64,000 nucleotides of DNA from Gemmatimonadota bacterium (GTDB lineage Bacteria > Gemmatimonadota > Gemmatimonadetes > Longimicrobiales > RSA9), in the NCBI GenBank assembly GCA_007126035.1, contig SLCC01000015.1, forward strand, positions 36,254-100,253, in the 5' to 3' direction. Position 1 is the stretch's first letter, and every line of letters starts with the position of its first letter. The notes below the pieces were generated by a model that saw only the letters and a program-made list of their open reading frames with translations, was not told the origin of the DNA and searched no databases. A program made the translations under genes and the position numbers. Below are positions 1 to 8,014 of the stretch, piece after piece.

Positions 1-804
1 CTGACCTGGCACGCTCTACCCATCAACTCCATACGCTACCGCTGGCGGCCGGTCCTGGGCACGACCGGGGCCGGGTCCGGTGGCAGACTGGGCCTGAAAG
101 ACGTGGCCACGGCTCCTACGGCTCCCGGCGTCTACGAGCTGGAGCTGGAGTCCGACGGGCGCCAGATCGAGTTCGGGGAGAAGTTCCGCGTCGTGGTCAA
201 CGTCCCCTTCGAGCGGAAGCGGAGCGGCCGGATCGGGCCCTACCGCCTCGGTCGCTGGCCCACCGAAGGCGAGGGCCGGACCGACGAGTATGCTCCGCCA
301 GCGGGTTTCATCGAGGTGACGGAGGCGAACCAGTCACTGCCACTCAGCGAGAATTTCACCCTCGGCCAGTTCCTGACCAAGGACCAGGAGTCGGTGTGGC
401 CCAAGTACGTGGTGGTGGACCCGAAGCCCGTGGACAAGCTCGAGCTCGTGTTGCTCGAGCTGCGCGCCATGGGTATTCGCGCCGATCGCATGGTGGTCAT
501 GAGCGGGTTCCGTACGCCGCATTACAACCAGCGACACCTGGGCAACAGCCCCAGCTCCCTCAGCCGGCACCTGTTCGGCGACGCCGCCGATGTCTGGGTC
601 GAGAACGGTGCGGACCGCTCAATGTCGGATCTCAACGGCGACGGGCGACGGAACGTGAACGATGCCCGGGTGATCCTCCGGGCTGTGGACCGGGTGGAGC
701 GGCGCCATCCCGACCTGGTGGGCGGAGCAGGTGTCTACCGCGCCAACAACGTACGAGGTCCCTTCATCCACATAGACGTGAGAGGCCGTCGCGCCCGCTG
801 GTGA
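1..804 (+). CDS. M15-like (DUF882/YcbK-type) metallopeptidase, 5' end missing
   Basis: The ORF track starts this at a GTG at 103, but the frame stays open back to base 1, so the gene probably begins outside the window; at least 267 residues are visible. The C-terminal half carries the M15/YcbK zinc signature: SRHLFGDAADVW supplies the HxxGxAxD ligands and FIHIDVRG the last histidine. Family members cut peptide stems of peptidoglycan in the periplasm. Unusually, a stretch DLNGDGRRNVND, which fits a dockerin or EF-hand calcium loop, is inserted between the two zinc-ligand motifs. The N-terminal half looks like a beta-rich substrate-binding part but I do not recognise it. Peptidase class fairly sure, substrate inferred. 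Confidence 0.75.
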   Translation: MTWHALPINSIRYRWRPVLGTTGAGSGGRLGLKDVATAPTAPGVYELELESDGRQIEFGEKFRVVVNVPFERKRSGRIGPYRLGRWPTEGEGRTDEYAPPAGFIEVTEANQSLPLSENFTLGQFLTKDQESVWPKYVVVDPKPVDKLELVLLELRAMGIRADRMVVMSGFRTPHYNQRHLGNSPSSLSRHLFGDAADVWVENGADRSMSDLNGDGRRNVNDARVILRAVDRVERRHPDLVGGAGVYRANNVRGPFIHIDVRGRRARW

Positions 805-869
805 GGCTCGCCTCCGGTAGGTGTCTTCAGCCTCTGCCCAGCCTCGCATCCGGTCGAGGACCTGTCCGC

Positions 870-899
870 TTGCGGCGGCGGCGGGGCGGCGGCTACCTT
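870..899 (+). promoter_or_regulatory. candidate fabI promoter, TTGCGG-N18-TACCTT
   Basis: TTGCGG at 870-875 and TACCTT at 894-899 are separated by 18 bases, about 77 bases before the fabI start. The same N18 spacing with a TA(G/C)(G/C)TT -10 recurs before guaB, glmM and fur in this window, which raises confidence. The spacer is almost pure G and C. Confidence 0.4.
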
Positions 900-976
900 C
901 GCCCGCGACACCGAGTGCCCTGCGGGGGGGGCGGCCCGACCGGGACCGCCGGTGAACGGAAGCGCGGAGGAAACGC

Positions 977-1750
977 ATGGCAGGTCTGATGGACGGCAAG
1001 AAGGTCATGGTGTTCGGCGTCGCCAACGAACGCAGCATCGCCTGGGGCATAAGCAAGGTGATGCACGAGCAGGGCGCTCGACTGGGGTTCAACTTCGCCG
1101 GTGAGACGCTGGAGAAGCGGGTCCGGCCGTTGGCGGAGAGCGTGGACGCCGAGCTGGTCGTCCCGTGCGATGTGACTGATGACGACCAGGTCACGGAAGC
1201 CTTCGGCCGTATCCGTGAGACCTGGGGCGGTCTGGACGTGTTGGTCCATTCCCTGGCCTTCGCCCGGCGCGAGGAGCTGATGGGTCGCTTCTCCGACACC
1301 AGCCGCGAGGGCTTTCTGAAGGCCATGGAAGTCAGCACCTATTCGCTGGTCCACCTGAGCCGGGAAGCCGCTCAGCTCATGCCGGACGGTGGTAGTATCG
1401 TCACCATGACCTACTACGGCTCGGAGAAGGTGGTGGAGAACTACAATGTGATGGGAGTGGCCAAGGCGGGCCTGGAGGCGGCCGTCCGGTACCTTGCCGC
1501 CGATCTGGGGCCCCAGGGTATCCGCGTGAACGCGGTGAGCGCCGGACCCATCAAGACACTGGCAGCCGCCGGTGGTGTGAAGAACTTCCGCGGCCTCCTG
1601 ACCCTCTTTGAGGAGAAGGCGCCACTGCGACGCAATGTGACCCAGGAAGACGCGGGCCATGTGGCGCTGTTCCTCTGCTCCCACATGGGCGCGGGAGTGA
1701 CGGGGGAGGTCCTGCACGTGGACTCCGGGTTCAACATCCTGGGCCACTGA
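977..1750 (+). CDS. fabI: Enoyl-[acyl-carrier-protein] reductase FabI
   Basis: This is the NADH-dependent enoyl-ACP reductase that completes each elongation cycle of type II fatty-acid synthesis in the cytoplasm. It has 257 residues, the usual FabI length. The short-chain-dehydrogenase fold is clear: N-terminal nucleotide-binding segment VFGVANERSIAWG, and the FabI catalytic pattern Y-x6-K (YNVMGVAK, Tyr156 and Lys163), with a further Tyr at 146 as in E. coli FabI. It starts at ATG behind an excellent Shine-Dalgarno (GGAGGAAACGC). Two small ORFs and an NlpC/P60 gene follow closely, so it may head a short operon. FabI is the target of triclosan and isoniazid-like drugs. Very sure. Confidence 0.97.
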   Translation: MAGLMDGKKVMVFGVANERSIAWGISKVMHEQGARLGFNFAGETLEKRVRPLAESVDAELVVPCDVTDDDQVTEAFGRIRETWGGLDVLVHSLAFARREELMGRFSDTSREGFLKAMEVSTYSLVHLSREAAQLMPDGGSIVTMTYYGSEKVVENYNVMGVAKAGLEAAVRYLAADLGPQGIRVNAVSAGPIKTLAAAGGVKNFRGLLTLFEEKAPLRRNVTQEDAGHVALFLCSHMGAGVTGEVLHVDSGFNILGH

Positions 1751-1758
1751 TAAGCGTT

Positions 1759-1983
1759 ATGAGGCGCTACTCCGATCGCCGGGGCAGGAGCTGGGATGTG
1801 CTGGTGGGGCGCGAATCCTTCGGCGCGTTCTATGCCATCTTCGTCCCCGCGGCCGGTAATCCGGAGGCGGCGCGCCAGGCGCTCCTGGAGGCGGACTCCC
1901 AGTTGCGCGCGGACGCGGAGCTGGGCGAGCTCACCGAGAGTCAGTTGCATGATCTGTTGGAACGTTCCGAGCCCAAGGTGTGA
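1759..1983 (+). CDS. small conserved-looking hypothetical protein
   Basis: A 74-residue soluble, charged protein I do not recognise. It starts 8 bases after the fabI stop and ends one base before the next ORF, so it is probably translated as part of the same message. The N-terminus (RRYSDRRGRSWDVLVGRESFG) resembles the start of the next protein (FRGEDGREWVATAMEED), suggesting the two small proteins may be related or act together. The C-terminal half is predicted helical and acidic (EAARQALLEADSQL). No membrane segment or cysteine motif. Confidence 0.6.
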   Translation: MRRYSDRRGRSWDVLVGRESFGAFYAIFVPAAGNPEAARQALLEADSQLRADAELGELTESQLHDLLERSEPKV

Positions 1984-1984
1984 C

Positions 1985-2302
1985 ATGAAGACATTCAGGG
2001 GAGAGGATGGACGGGAGTGGGTGGCCACGGCCATGGAGGAGGACGCCCCACGCCACCACGGCCGCTGGTACCTGGTGCTCCACCCGGCCGACGAGCCGGG
2101 CCTGCAGCTGGTGCTGCCCGAGGTGCGATGGCAGACACCCCACACCGCCGACCGCTCGATCCGGGCCATGTCCGAGTTCGAGCTGAAGAGGCGGCTCCGG
2201 ATGGCGGGAAACCGGGTGGAGTCTCCGGGCACGATCAGAGACTCGTTCGGCGCCTGGCAGCAAGGCGGTCCCGGAGCGAAGGGCGGCACCAGGGCGGGGT
2301 GA
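1985..2302 (+). CDS. small hypothetical protein
   Basis: The track extends this frame upstream to 1796, but the likely start is the ATG at 1985, with AAGGTG just before it and the stop of the preceding ORF one base away; that gives 105 residues. The protein begins with a G-x-E-W/R pattern similar to its upstream neighbour and contains a tryptophan-rich beta-looking stretch (HHGRWYLVLHP) followed by a basic helix (SEFELKRRLRMAG). The C-terminus is Gly-rich and disordered. No family recognised; position between fabI and the NlpC/P60 gene suggests one transcript. Confidence 0.6.
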   Translation: MKTFRGEDGREWVATAMEEDAPRHHGRWYLVLHPADEPGLQLVLPEVRWQTPHTADRSIRAMSEFELKRRLRMAGNRVESPGTIRDSFGAWQQGGPGAKGGTRAG

Positions 2303-2309
2303 GCCAGGA

Positions 2310-3356
2310 GTGAGTGACCCTGGCGCCATCCGGCGCGCAGCCAGAGAGGTGCGGACGGCCTTTGCTCCCGACCCGCGAATAGATATCTTCGACGTCCGGG
2401 TCCGGAAAGACAGTGCCGGCACGGTCGTCGAGGGAGACACCACGATCCCGGCAGCGGGCGAGATGTTCAGACGCCTCCTGCAGGAAGCAGGCGACCAGAC
2501 TGATGTCCGCCTACGCTTGCTTCCCGACAGATCCCTGGAGCCGCGGAACGAGGCATTGGTGCGGGCGCCCATCGCCCCGGTCTACCGCCGGCCCACCATG
2601 AACTCGACCCAGCTCACCCAGTACGTGCTGGGTGCGCGCCTGACCCTCCTGTCGAGACGCGGTCGGTTCTTCCGGGTGAGAGGCGAGGACGCCCACGTCG
2701 GCTGGGTCCATCGGGGCTACCTGTCCCGGGGTGAAACCGACTGGGCCCTGCGATGGGAGCGGGCCGAGCAGGGTGAGCCCGTCGTCTCTCTTGGAGCGGA
2801 GGTACAGGACCAGACGGAGAGCGTGTTCGCCAGACTGCCATGGGGCTCACGGGTCATCCAGCAGGCGGGCGGCAGGCTGCTACTGCCCGACGGCCGGACC
2901 GGCGAACTGGCGTCAGGCGAAGTGGTGGCCGTCGACCGGATCTCAGACCGATTCCCTCCTCGTGGCGAGAGCGTCGCCCGTACCGCACGCCGCTGGATCG
3001 GATCGCCCTACCTGTGGGGCGGAGTCACGCCCCACGGCGTGGATTGCTCCGGCTTCGTCCAGTCGGTCTGCTGGATCCACGGAATGGCCCTGCCCAGGGA
3101 CTCCGACATGCAGGCCCGGGTCGGCGCTCCGGTGGAGCCGGGGCCCGAGTTCCAGGCACTGCGCGCAGGGGACCTGCTCTTCTTTGCCGAGGGCCGGCGA
3201 GTCGATCATGTAGCGATGTCCCTCGGTGCTAGCAAGATCATACATGCGGCCGCCGGAAACGGGGTCGTGGACATGAACGACCTGTGCGGAGATACAGCGT
3301 TCGACTCATTCCTCCGCCGCATCCTGGTGGGAGCTCGGCGGCTGCTCCACCATTGA
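2310..3356 (+). CDS. SH3-domain NlpC/P60 peptidoglycan endopeptidase
   Basis: A 348-residue gamma-D-glutamyl-diamino-acid endopeptidase-type enzyme. Residues about 85-215 form one or two bacterial SH3-like domains (APIAPVYRRPT, GWVHRGYLS). Residues about 220-345 are the NlpC/P60 papain-like domain with catalytic cysteine in GVDCSGF, histidine in RVDHVAMSLG and the third polar residue around HAAAGNG. The arrangement matches YkfC-like dipeptidyl-peptidase VI, which recycles cell-wall peptides. I see no clear signal peptide after the GTG start, so a cytoplasmic recycling role is plausible. A strong terminator follows about 100 bases after the stop. Confidence 0.85.
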   Translation: MSDPGAIRRAAREVRTAFAPDPRIDIFDVRVRKDSAGTVVEGDTTIPAAGEMFRRLLQEAGDQTDVRLRLLPDRSLEPRNEALVRAPIAPVYRRPTMNSTQLTQYVLGARLTLLSRRGRFFRVRGEDAHVGWVHRGYLSRGETDWALRWERAEQGEPVVSLGAEVQDQTESVFARLPWGSRVIQQAGGRLLLPDGRTGELASGEVVAVDRISDRFPPRGESVARTARRWIGSPYLWGGVTPHGVDCSGFVQSVCWIHGMALPRDSDMQARVGAPVEPGPEFQALRAGDLLFFAEGRRVDHVAMSLGASKIIHAAAGNGVVDMNDLCGDTAFDSFLRRILVGARRLLHH

Positions 3357-3461
3357 GTCGCCGTCGCCCGGCTGCAGTCGCGCAGGTGGCGACACGGATC
3401 TTGCGGTGCACTCCGCATGACGACAAGTTAGTTCGGTCGGCACGACGGCCGTCGGGTGATG

Positions 3462-3495
3462 CGCGCCCCCCCAGGTCGGGGTGGCGCGTTTTTTT
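3462..3495 (+). terminator. rho-independent terminator after the NlpC/P60 gene
   Basis: CGCGCC plus a C-run pairs with GGGG(T)GGCGCG around a small loop and is followed by seven T residues (3489-3495). It separates the fabI-NlpC/P60 transcript from the ANTAR/kinase pair. Confidence 0.8.
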
Positions 3496-3545
3496 CATAG
3501 CCCAACGTACCCACGTCCGAAACCCATACCTTGGAGCAGCAACTG

Positions 3546-4136
3546 ATGGCGGAGTCATTGCGTTTCCTGATCGCCGACGACGAAGCACTGCACAACCTCG
3601 CCCTGACCAGTCAGCTCGAAGCACTCGGGCATCAGGTCATAGCGACAGCGTCCAACGGACAGGAAGCCGTCGAGATGGCACGCGAGAAGCGGCCCGACAT
3701 GGCAATCCTGGACATTCGAATGCCGGTCATGAAAGGCCCGGACGCCGCCAAGCTGATCCACGCCGAGACAGCCATCCCCATCATCATCCTGTCCGCGTAC
3801 AGCGACACCCGTACGGTCGAGGATGCCACCCGCTCGCCCATCTTCCATTACCTGGTCAAGCCGGTGGACCCCGACGACCTGGCCCCTGCCATCTCCGTGG
3901 CCAGAGCCCGGTTCACCGAATGGAAGCGGGCGCGCGAGGAGCGTGACACCCTCGAGCTGAAGCTCGAGGAACGCAAGATCCTGGAGCGTGCCAAGGGCAT
4001 CCTCATGGAGAGCCGCCAGATGACGGAGCAGGAGGCGTATCGGTTCCTCCAGAAGACCAGCCAGGACAAGAACACGCCCATGATCGACCTGGCCCGGAAG
4101 ATCCTGCTGGCGGCGCCGTTGCTGCAGAAGGGCTGA
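3546..4136 (+). CDS. ANTAR-domain response regulator (antiterminator)
   Basis: Receiver domain (residues about 5-120) with the acidic pair in IADDEA, phospho-acceptor Asp in AILDIRMP, Ser in IILSAYS and Lys in YLVKPVD, followed by an ANTAR RNA-binding domain (RAKGILMESRQMTEQEAYRFLQ). Such proteins bind paired hairpins in nascent RNA and stop a terminator forming, as in EutV, NasR and PdtaR. The track start is a TTG at 3531; I prefer ATG 3546 with GGAG nine bases upstream. It is followed seven bases later by a receiver-kinase fusion that is the obvious phosphodonor. Targets are unknown; the convergent neighbour is glutamine synthetase. Confidence 0.9.
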   Translation: MAESLRFLIADDEALHNLALTSQLEALGHQVIATASNGQEAVEMAREKRPDMAILDIRMPVMKGPDAAKLIHAETAIPIIILSAYSDTRTVEDATRSPIFHYLVKPVDPDDLAPAISVARARFTEWKRAREERDTLELKLEERKILERAKGILMESRQMTEQEAYRFLQKTSQDKNTPMIDLARKILLAAPLLQKG

Positions 4137-4143
4137 GGTCGGG

Positions 4144-5307
4144 GTGCAGGGCACCGACGTGGAGCTGACCGCGAGAGGCGCCAGCTTGTCGAGTCGTGAG
4201 GCAGGGTCGCGGCGTGAGGATACAGGGGGCGCCCCGGCAACCATCCTGGTGGTCGATGACGAGCCCATGGCCAGGGAGACGCTGAGCGACCTGCTGGAAG
4301 CCCACGGCTACCACGTGGTGACGGCAGAGGACGCTGAACAGGCATTCGATCGCCTCCACCAGGCCGACCTCATCCTGCTCGATGCCATGCTGCCCGGCAC
4401 CGACGGTTGGACCATATGCAGGGAGATCAAGGAGCGGATCGACCCGCTCCTGCCCATCATCATGGTCACCGCCCGCACCGCGCCCGAGGACGTGGTCAGG
4501 ACGTTCGACGCAGGCGCCGACGACTACGTGCCGAAGCCGTTCCAGGTGGCCGAGCTGCGGGCCAGGATCGACTCCCGGCTCAGGGCGCACCGCGCAGAGC
4601 AGGCCCTCCAGGATGCGAACCGTCAGGCCTCCGAACTGGCCGAGCAGAACTATCGCCTCTACGAACAGGCTCGCCGCGACGCGGAGGATCGGGCCGCCCT
4701 GCTCAGAGAGCTCGACCACAGGGTGCGCAACAACCTGTCCATCATAATGGGACTAGTCAGCCTGGAACGGACGAGGGGATCAGGCAGACCCGCCGCCGAG
4801 GCGCTACTGAGCCTCGAGAACCGGTTGCGGGCGTTCCTGCTCGCCTACGAGGCGTTCCGCCGGAGCAACTACCGGGGCGTGCCGCTCAAGGACATCCTCC
4901 AACGTATACTCCAGCGCCTCACCAACACACTCCGGCCTGGGAACCACATAACGACCACGGTCACCGGCGACGACGAGCTGGTACCTGAACGCTACGGCTT
5001 CGCCCTGGCTCTGGCCATCAACGAGATAGCCTCCAGCGCCCTCCGCTCCGGGTTCCGCGAGAACAGCAACGGGCAGATCGCGGCCAGCGTCATGCTCGAG
5101 CCCGATCGCTTGGAGATCGTCGTCGCAGACGACGGACTCGCACGCACCGCCGTCGGACCCACAGAGGCCGAAGCGGGAGGCGAAGAGTCGGTGCTGAGGG
5201 CCATTGTGGAAACGGAACTGGGCGGCCGGATCGTCTTCGAACCGACCGCCCAGGGTACCCGCGTCAGGATAATCTGTCCGATGGAACGGGAGCCCCAGTC
5301 TCAGTAG
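4144..5307 (+). CDS. receiver-HWE/HisKA_2 hybrid histidine kinase
   Basis: A 387-residue protein with a phospho-receiver at about 35-150 (VVDDEPMA, LLDAMLPG, MVTARTA, YVPKPF), a coiled linker, then a HisKA_2-type kinase core: H-box ELDHRVRNNLSIIMGL and N-box AINEIASSALRSGF. It lacks any PAS, GAF or membrane sensor, so its input is probably phosphorylation of its own receiver. The ATP lid is unusual: the G1 box reads VADDGLARTA rather than DxGxG, so ATP binding may be weakened. It is the natural partner of the ANTAR protein upstream (PdtaS/PdtaR-like). The stop overlaps the convergent glnA stop by 7 bases. Confidence 0.85.
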   Translation: MQGTDVELTARGASLSSREAGSRREDTGGAPATILVVDDEPMARETLSDLLEAHGYHVVTAEDAEQAFDRLHQADLILLDAMLPGTDGWTICREIKERIDPLLPIIMVTARTAPEDVVRTFDAGADDYVPKPFQVAELRARIDSRLRAHRAEQALQDANRQASELAEQNYRLYEQARRDAEDRAALLRELDHRVRNNLSIIMGLVSLERTRGSGRPAAEALLSLENRLRAFLLAYEAFRRSNYRGVPLKDILQRILQRLTNTLRPGNHITTTVTGDDELVPERYGFALALAINEIASSALRSGFRENSNGQIAASVMLEPDRLEIVVADDGLARTAVGPTEAEAGGEESVLRAIVETELGGRIVFEPTAQGTRVRIICPMEREPQSQ

Positions 5308-6740
5308 ATGGCCAGATAGCGGTCGATCTCCCAGTCGTGCACCTCCGCACGATACTCCTGCCACTCCTGTTCCTTCGCCGCCAGGAAGTGCTGGAACACA
5401 TGCTCGCCCAGCGTCTGCTGGATCAAGTCGCTCTTACGGAATTCGGCAATCGCCTCACCCAGGTCGCTGGGTAGTGTCTGGATCCGGTGGCGTCGCCGCT
5501 CGCGAACCGTCAGCTCGAAGATGTTCTTGTCCACCGGGTCCGGTGGATCGATCTGGTTCCGGATCCCGTCGAGACCGGCCGCCAGTTGGACCGCCAGCGC
5601 CAGGTACGGGTTCGTCGCTGGGTCCGGCATCCGCAGCTCCAGCCGGGTCCCCTTCCCGCGACGCGCCGGCACACGCACCATGGGTGAGCGGTTACGATGG
5701 GACCAGGCCACGTTCACCGGCGCCTCGTAGCCAGGGACCAGGCGCTTGTAGCTGTTGATCAGCGGATTCGTGACGGCACAGAACGCCCGAGCATGCTTCA
5801 ACAGACCACCAGCGTACCAGCGCATGACCTGCGACAGCCCGTCCGGGTCCTCCGCATCGTAGAACGCGTTGTCCTCCCCACTGAACAGAGACTGGTGCGT
5901 ATGCATGCCAGAGCCGTTCTGTCCGAAGATGGGCTTGGGCATGAACGTGGCATGCAGGCCATGGCGAAGGGCCATGTTCCGGACTACGAACTTGAACGTG
6001 GCCAGGTGGTCCGCCGTCAGTAGCGCATCCTCATACTTGAAATCGATCTCGTGCTGGCCCGGAGCCACCTCGTGATGTGCCGCCTCCACCTCGAAGCCCA
6101 TCGCCGTCAGCATGTTCACCATGTCCCGTCGCGCTATCTCCCCGAGATCCACCGGTCCCAGGTCGAAGTAGCCGCCCACGTCATGGGTCATTCGAGTCGG
6201 AGCACCATCCTCCGTCAGATGGAACAAGAAGAACTCCGCTTCCACTCCCGCCATCATGTGGTAGCCGAGCTCCGCCGCCGCCCTGATCTGACGCTTCAGA
6301 ACATGCCGGGGATCCCCCGGAAACGGCTTCTCGTCCGCCGTGTACACATCGCAGATCAACCGGCCCACGCGATTGTCCGGATCGCCCCACGGGTACAGCG
6401 CGAACGTGTCCAGGTCAGGCTTCAGGATCATATCGGACTCCTCGATCCGCACGAAACCCTCGATCGACGAGCCGTCGAACAGGATGTCGCCGTCCAGAGC
6501 CTTCTCGAACTGGCTCTGTGGCACCTCCACGTTCTTCACCACACCCGTGATATCCGTGAACTGGAGGCGCAGGAAACGAACGTTCGTACGCTCCAGCACC
6601 CCCCGGACATCCTCCTTCGTGGCACCAGCCGTCCGCCTCGTCTCAGGCGTCGTCGGCCGTACCTTGTGATCAGGCACGAGCTCCTTCCGTAGGCCGTTCA
6701 GCTCCGAGCCCGCCCTCGTGCTGCCTCTTCCAGTTCGCAA
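5301..6740 (-). CDS. glnA: Glutamine synthetase type I (alpha-like)
   Basis: Makes glutamine from glutamate, ammonia and ATP; the main route of ammonium assimilation. Family blocks are plain: LQFTDITGVVKNVE, FDGSSIEGF, MAGVEAEFFLF, HHEVAPGQHEIDFKY and NGSGMHTHQSLF. No adenylylation-loop NLYDLP motif is visible, so control is more likely by feedback or transcription, as in GSI-alpha enzymes. It has 479 residues, about 35 longer than Bacillus GlnA because of an N-terminal basic tail. The TTG start at 6740 is supported by a perfect AGGAGG six bases upstream; an internal GTG at 6677 is an alternative. A promoter lies about 50 bases upstream. Confidence 0.96.
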   Translation of the reverse strand: MRTGRGSTRAGSELNGLRKELVPDHKVRPTTPETRRTAGATKEDVRGVLERTNVRFLRLQFTDITGVVKNVEVPQSQFEKALDGDILFDGSSIEGFVRIEESDMILKPDLDTFALYPWGDPDNRVGRLICDVYTADEKPFPGDPRHVLKRQIRAAAELGYHMMAGVEAEFFLFHLTEDGAPTRMTHDVGGYFDLGPVDLGEIARRDMVNMLTAMGFEVEAAHHEVAPGQHEIDFKYEDALLTADHLATFKFVVRNMALRHGLHATFMPKPIFGQNGSGMHTHQSLFSGEDNAFYDAEDPDGLSQVMRWYAGGLLKHARAFCAVTNPLINSYKRLVPGYEAPVNVAWSHRNRSPMVRVPARRGKGTRLELRMPDPATNPYLALAVQLAAGLDGIRNQIDPPDPVDKNIFELTVRERRRHRIQTLPSDLGEAIAEFRKSDLIQQTLGEHVFQHFLAAKEQEWQEYRAEVHDWEIDRYLAIY

Positions 6741-6789
6741 AGCCGACCTCCTCTCAAGGTCATTGGTGTGGTGTCAATGAGTCGCGACG

Positions 6790-6818
6790 AATTGAACGGC
6801 CGGCTCACCTGCTGTCAA
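6790..6818 (-). promoter_or_regulatory. candidate glnA promoter, TTGACA-N17-TCAATT
   Basis: On the minus strand a perfect TTGACA (6818-6813) is followed after 17 bases by TCAATT (6795-6790), giving a leader of roughly 43 bases to the TTG start of glnA. Confidence 0.45.
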
Positions 6819-6834
6819 GATGTAGGTCGCACTT

Positions 6835-6854
6835 TGTTACGAAGTCGCGTTACA
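6835..6854. promoter_or_regulatory. TGTTAC-N8-GTTACA pseudo-palindrome upstream of glnA
   Basis: TGTTAC and GTTACA flank eight bases just upstream of the glnA -35. The halves resemble the TGTnA/TnACA or GTnAC elements used by nitrogen regulators of the TnrA/GlnR type, but the spacing differs from both. It may be an operator for a nitrogen regulator; evidence is only pattern and place. Confidence 0.25.
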
Positions 6855-7021
6855 AGGTGCAAAAAGTCGGCCCAGAAGCACTGTCGAGGAGACGCGTCGT
6901 TGCAAAATGTCACAAACTGGGCAAGATCAAGACCAGGACGGAGGATCAGGAGCGGCCCCGACTAGAAGAGTGATCGGAAAGGGGTGCGGGCCGCGCTGGC
7001 AGCGCCACGGACACACCAGGT

Positions 7022-7462
7022 TCAGCAGGAATCGCACACGCCCAATACCTCCAGGCGATACCCCTCCACGGAGAACCCGGGCACCTGACCCAGCTCGGCT
7101 ATGGCACCGGTGTCCAGATGACCTGGAAGGTCGCGAATCCTGCCGCACACCAGGCAGCGGGCATGAGGATGAGGTTCCGTACGGCCGTCGTAACGGGCCG
7201 AGCCGTCACCGTACGTGAGCTTCGAGGCAAGTCCGCAGCTCACCAGTGTTTCCAGGGCCTTGTATACCGTCGCCAGAGAGATGTCCGGGATCACCTGGCG
7301 CACGGACGTGAAAACGGCGTCCGCGGACGGATGGTCCCCGGTGTCCAGCAGGTACCGGTAAACCGCCGCACGCTGCTCGGTGTAGCGCTGGCCGCTGGCC
7401 TCCAGCGCATGGCGCAGCCGATTCTCCGGAACCGTCCCGTCGCGGTGACTGTTCCCCGACAT
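7022..7462 (-). CDS. Fur-family metalloregulator (Fur/PerR-like)
   Basis: A winged-helix metal-dependent repressor: DNA-binding helix region LEASGQRYTEQRAAVYRYL and ISLATVYKALETLVSCG, regulatory His/Asp region EPHPHARC, and structural zinc cysteines CLVCG and a C-terminal CDSC that ends the protein. It could sense iron, peroxide or zinc; the sequence alone does not decide. The track extends to a TTG at 7501, but that codon would sit inside the predicted -10 element (7500-7505), so I prefer the ATG at 7462 (146 residues). Divergent from the small receiver-like gene at 7563. Confidence 0.88.
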   Translation of the reverse strand: MSGNSHRDGTVPENRLRHALEASGQRYTEQRAAVYRYLLDTGDHPSADAVFTSVRQVIPDISLATVYKALETLVSCGLASKLTYGDGSARYDGRTEPHPHARCLVCGRIRDLPGHLDTGAIAELGQVPGFSVEGYRLEVLGVCDSC

Positions 7463-7499
7463 GGTCGCAATCCCGTCACGCGGTATCCTCATGGCCGCC

Positions 7500-7529
7500 A
7501 AGCTAATATGGCGCGGGAAGTGCTGTCAA
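7500..7529 (-). promoter_or_regulatory. candidate fur-family gene promoter, TTGACA-N18-TAGCTT
   Basis: Minus-strand TTGACA (7529-7524) and TAGCTT (7505-7500) with an 18-base spacer, the same layout as the guaB promoter. It lies in the 61-base gap to the divergent gene at 7563 and implies transcription begins near 7493. Confidence 0.4.
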
Positions 7530-7562
7530 TAGCGATTCTTCTTTTCCAGAAAGGAGAAGGCA

Positions 7563-7919
7563 TTGAAAGACAAGGGGATAGGGACGAGGAAGGCGGGGGT
7601 CGTCGCACTGACCAGGGATCTCATGTTCGCCGCCAGGATAAGGGGTGCGGCGCCGGAGGCGGTGACGGTTCACGCAGTTGATTGCTTACTGGAAGAAATA
7701 GGGCCTGAGACGCGACTCGTCTTGATCGATCTTGACGTGAGCGACGCTGCGGGCGCGGTGGCGAGCGTTCGTGCCAGTGGGACAGGTGCCCGCATAGTTG
7801 CTTTCGCTCCGCATGTGGAGACGGAGGCAATGGCCAGTGCGGGTGCTGCGGGAGCGGATCGAGTGATGGTCCGAGGGCGGTTCGTGCGGGAGTTGCCGGA
7901 TCTGGTAAAGGAGGTTTGA
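7563..7919 (+). CDS. small receiver-like (degenerate response-regulator) protein
   Basis: 118 residues starting at TTG with a strong AAGGAG six bases upstream. The fold looks like a CheY receiver without its acidic pocket: a beta strand RLVLIDLDVSDAAGA holds Asp residues near the usual phosphorylation site, ARIVAFAPHV corresponds to the Thr/Ser strand and ADRVMVRGRF replaces the conserved lysine with arginine. The N-terminal DD pair is missing (VVALTRDLMF). It is thus probably a pseudo-receiver or a related small signalling protein. Divergent from the Fur-family gene. Assignment tentative. Confidence 0.65.
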   Translation: MKDKGIGTRKAGVVALTRDLMFAARIRGAAPEAVTVHAVDCLLEEIGPETRLVLIDLDVSDAAGAVASVRASGTGARIVAFAPHVETEAMASAGAAGADRVMVRGRFVRELPDLVKEV

Positions 7920-8014
7920 GGAGGTGTGAGTGGTGGCGGGCGGGAGGTCCCTGGCAGGTGTGGGGGCCGCTTCCGCTTGGAGGCGGGCCCCGGCGTCGGC
8001 GCGGTGCGTGGGTT

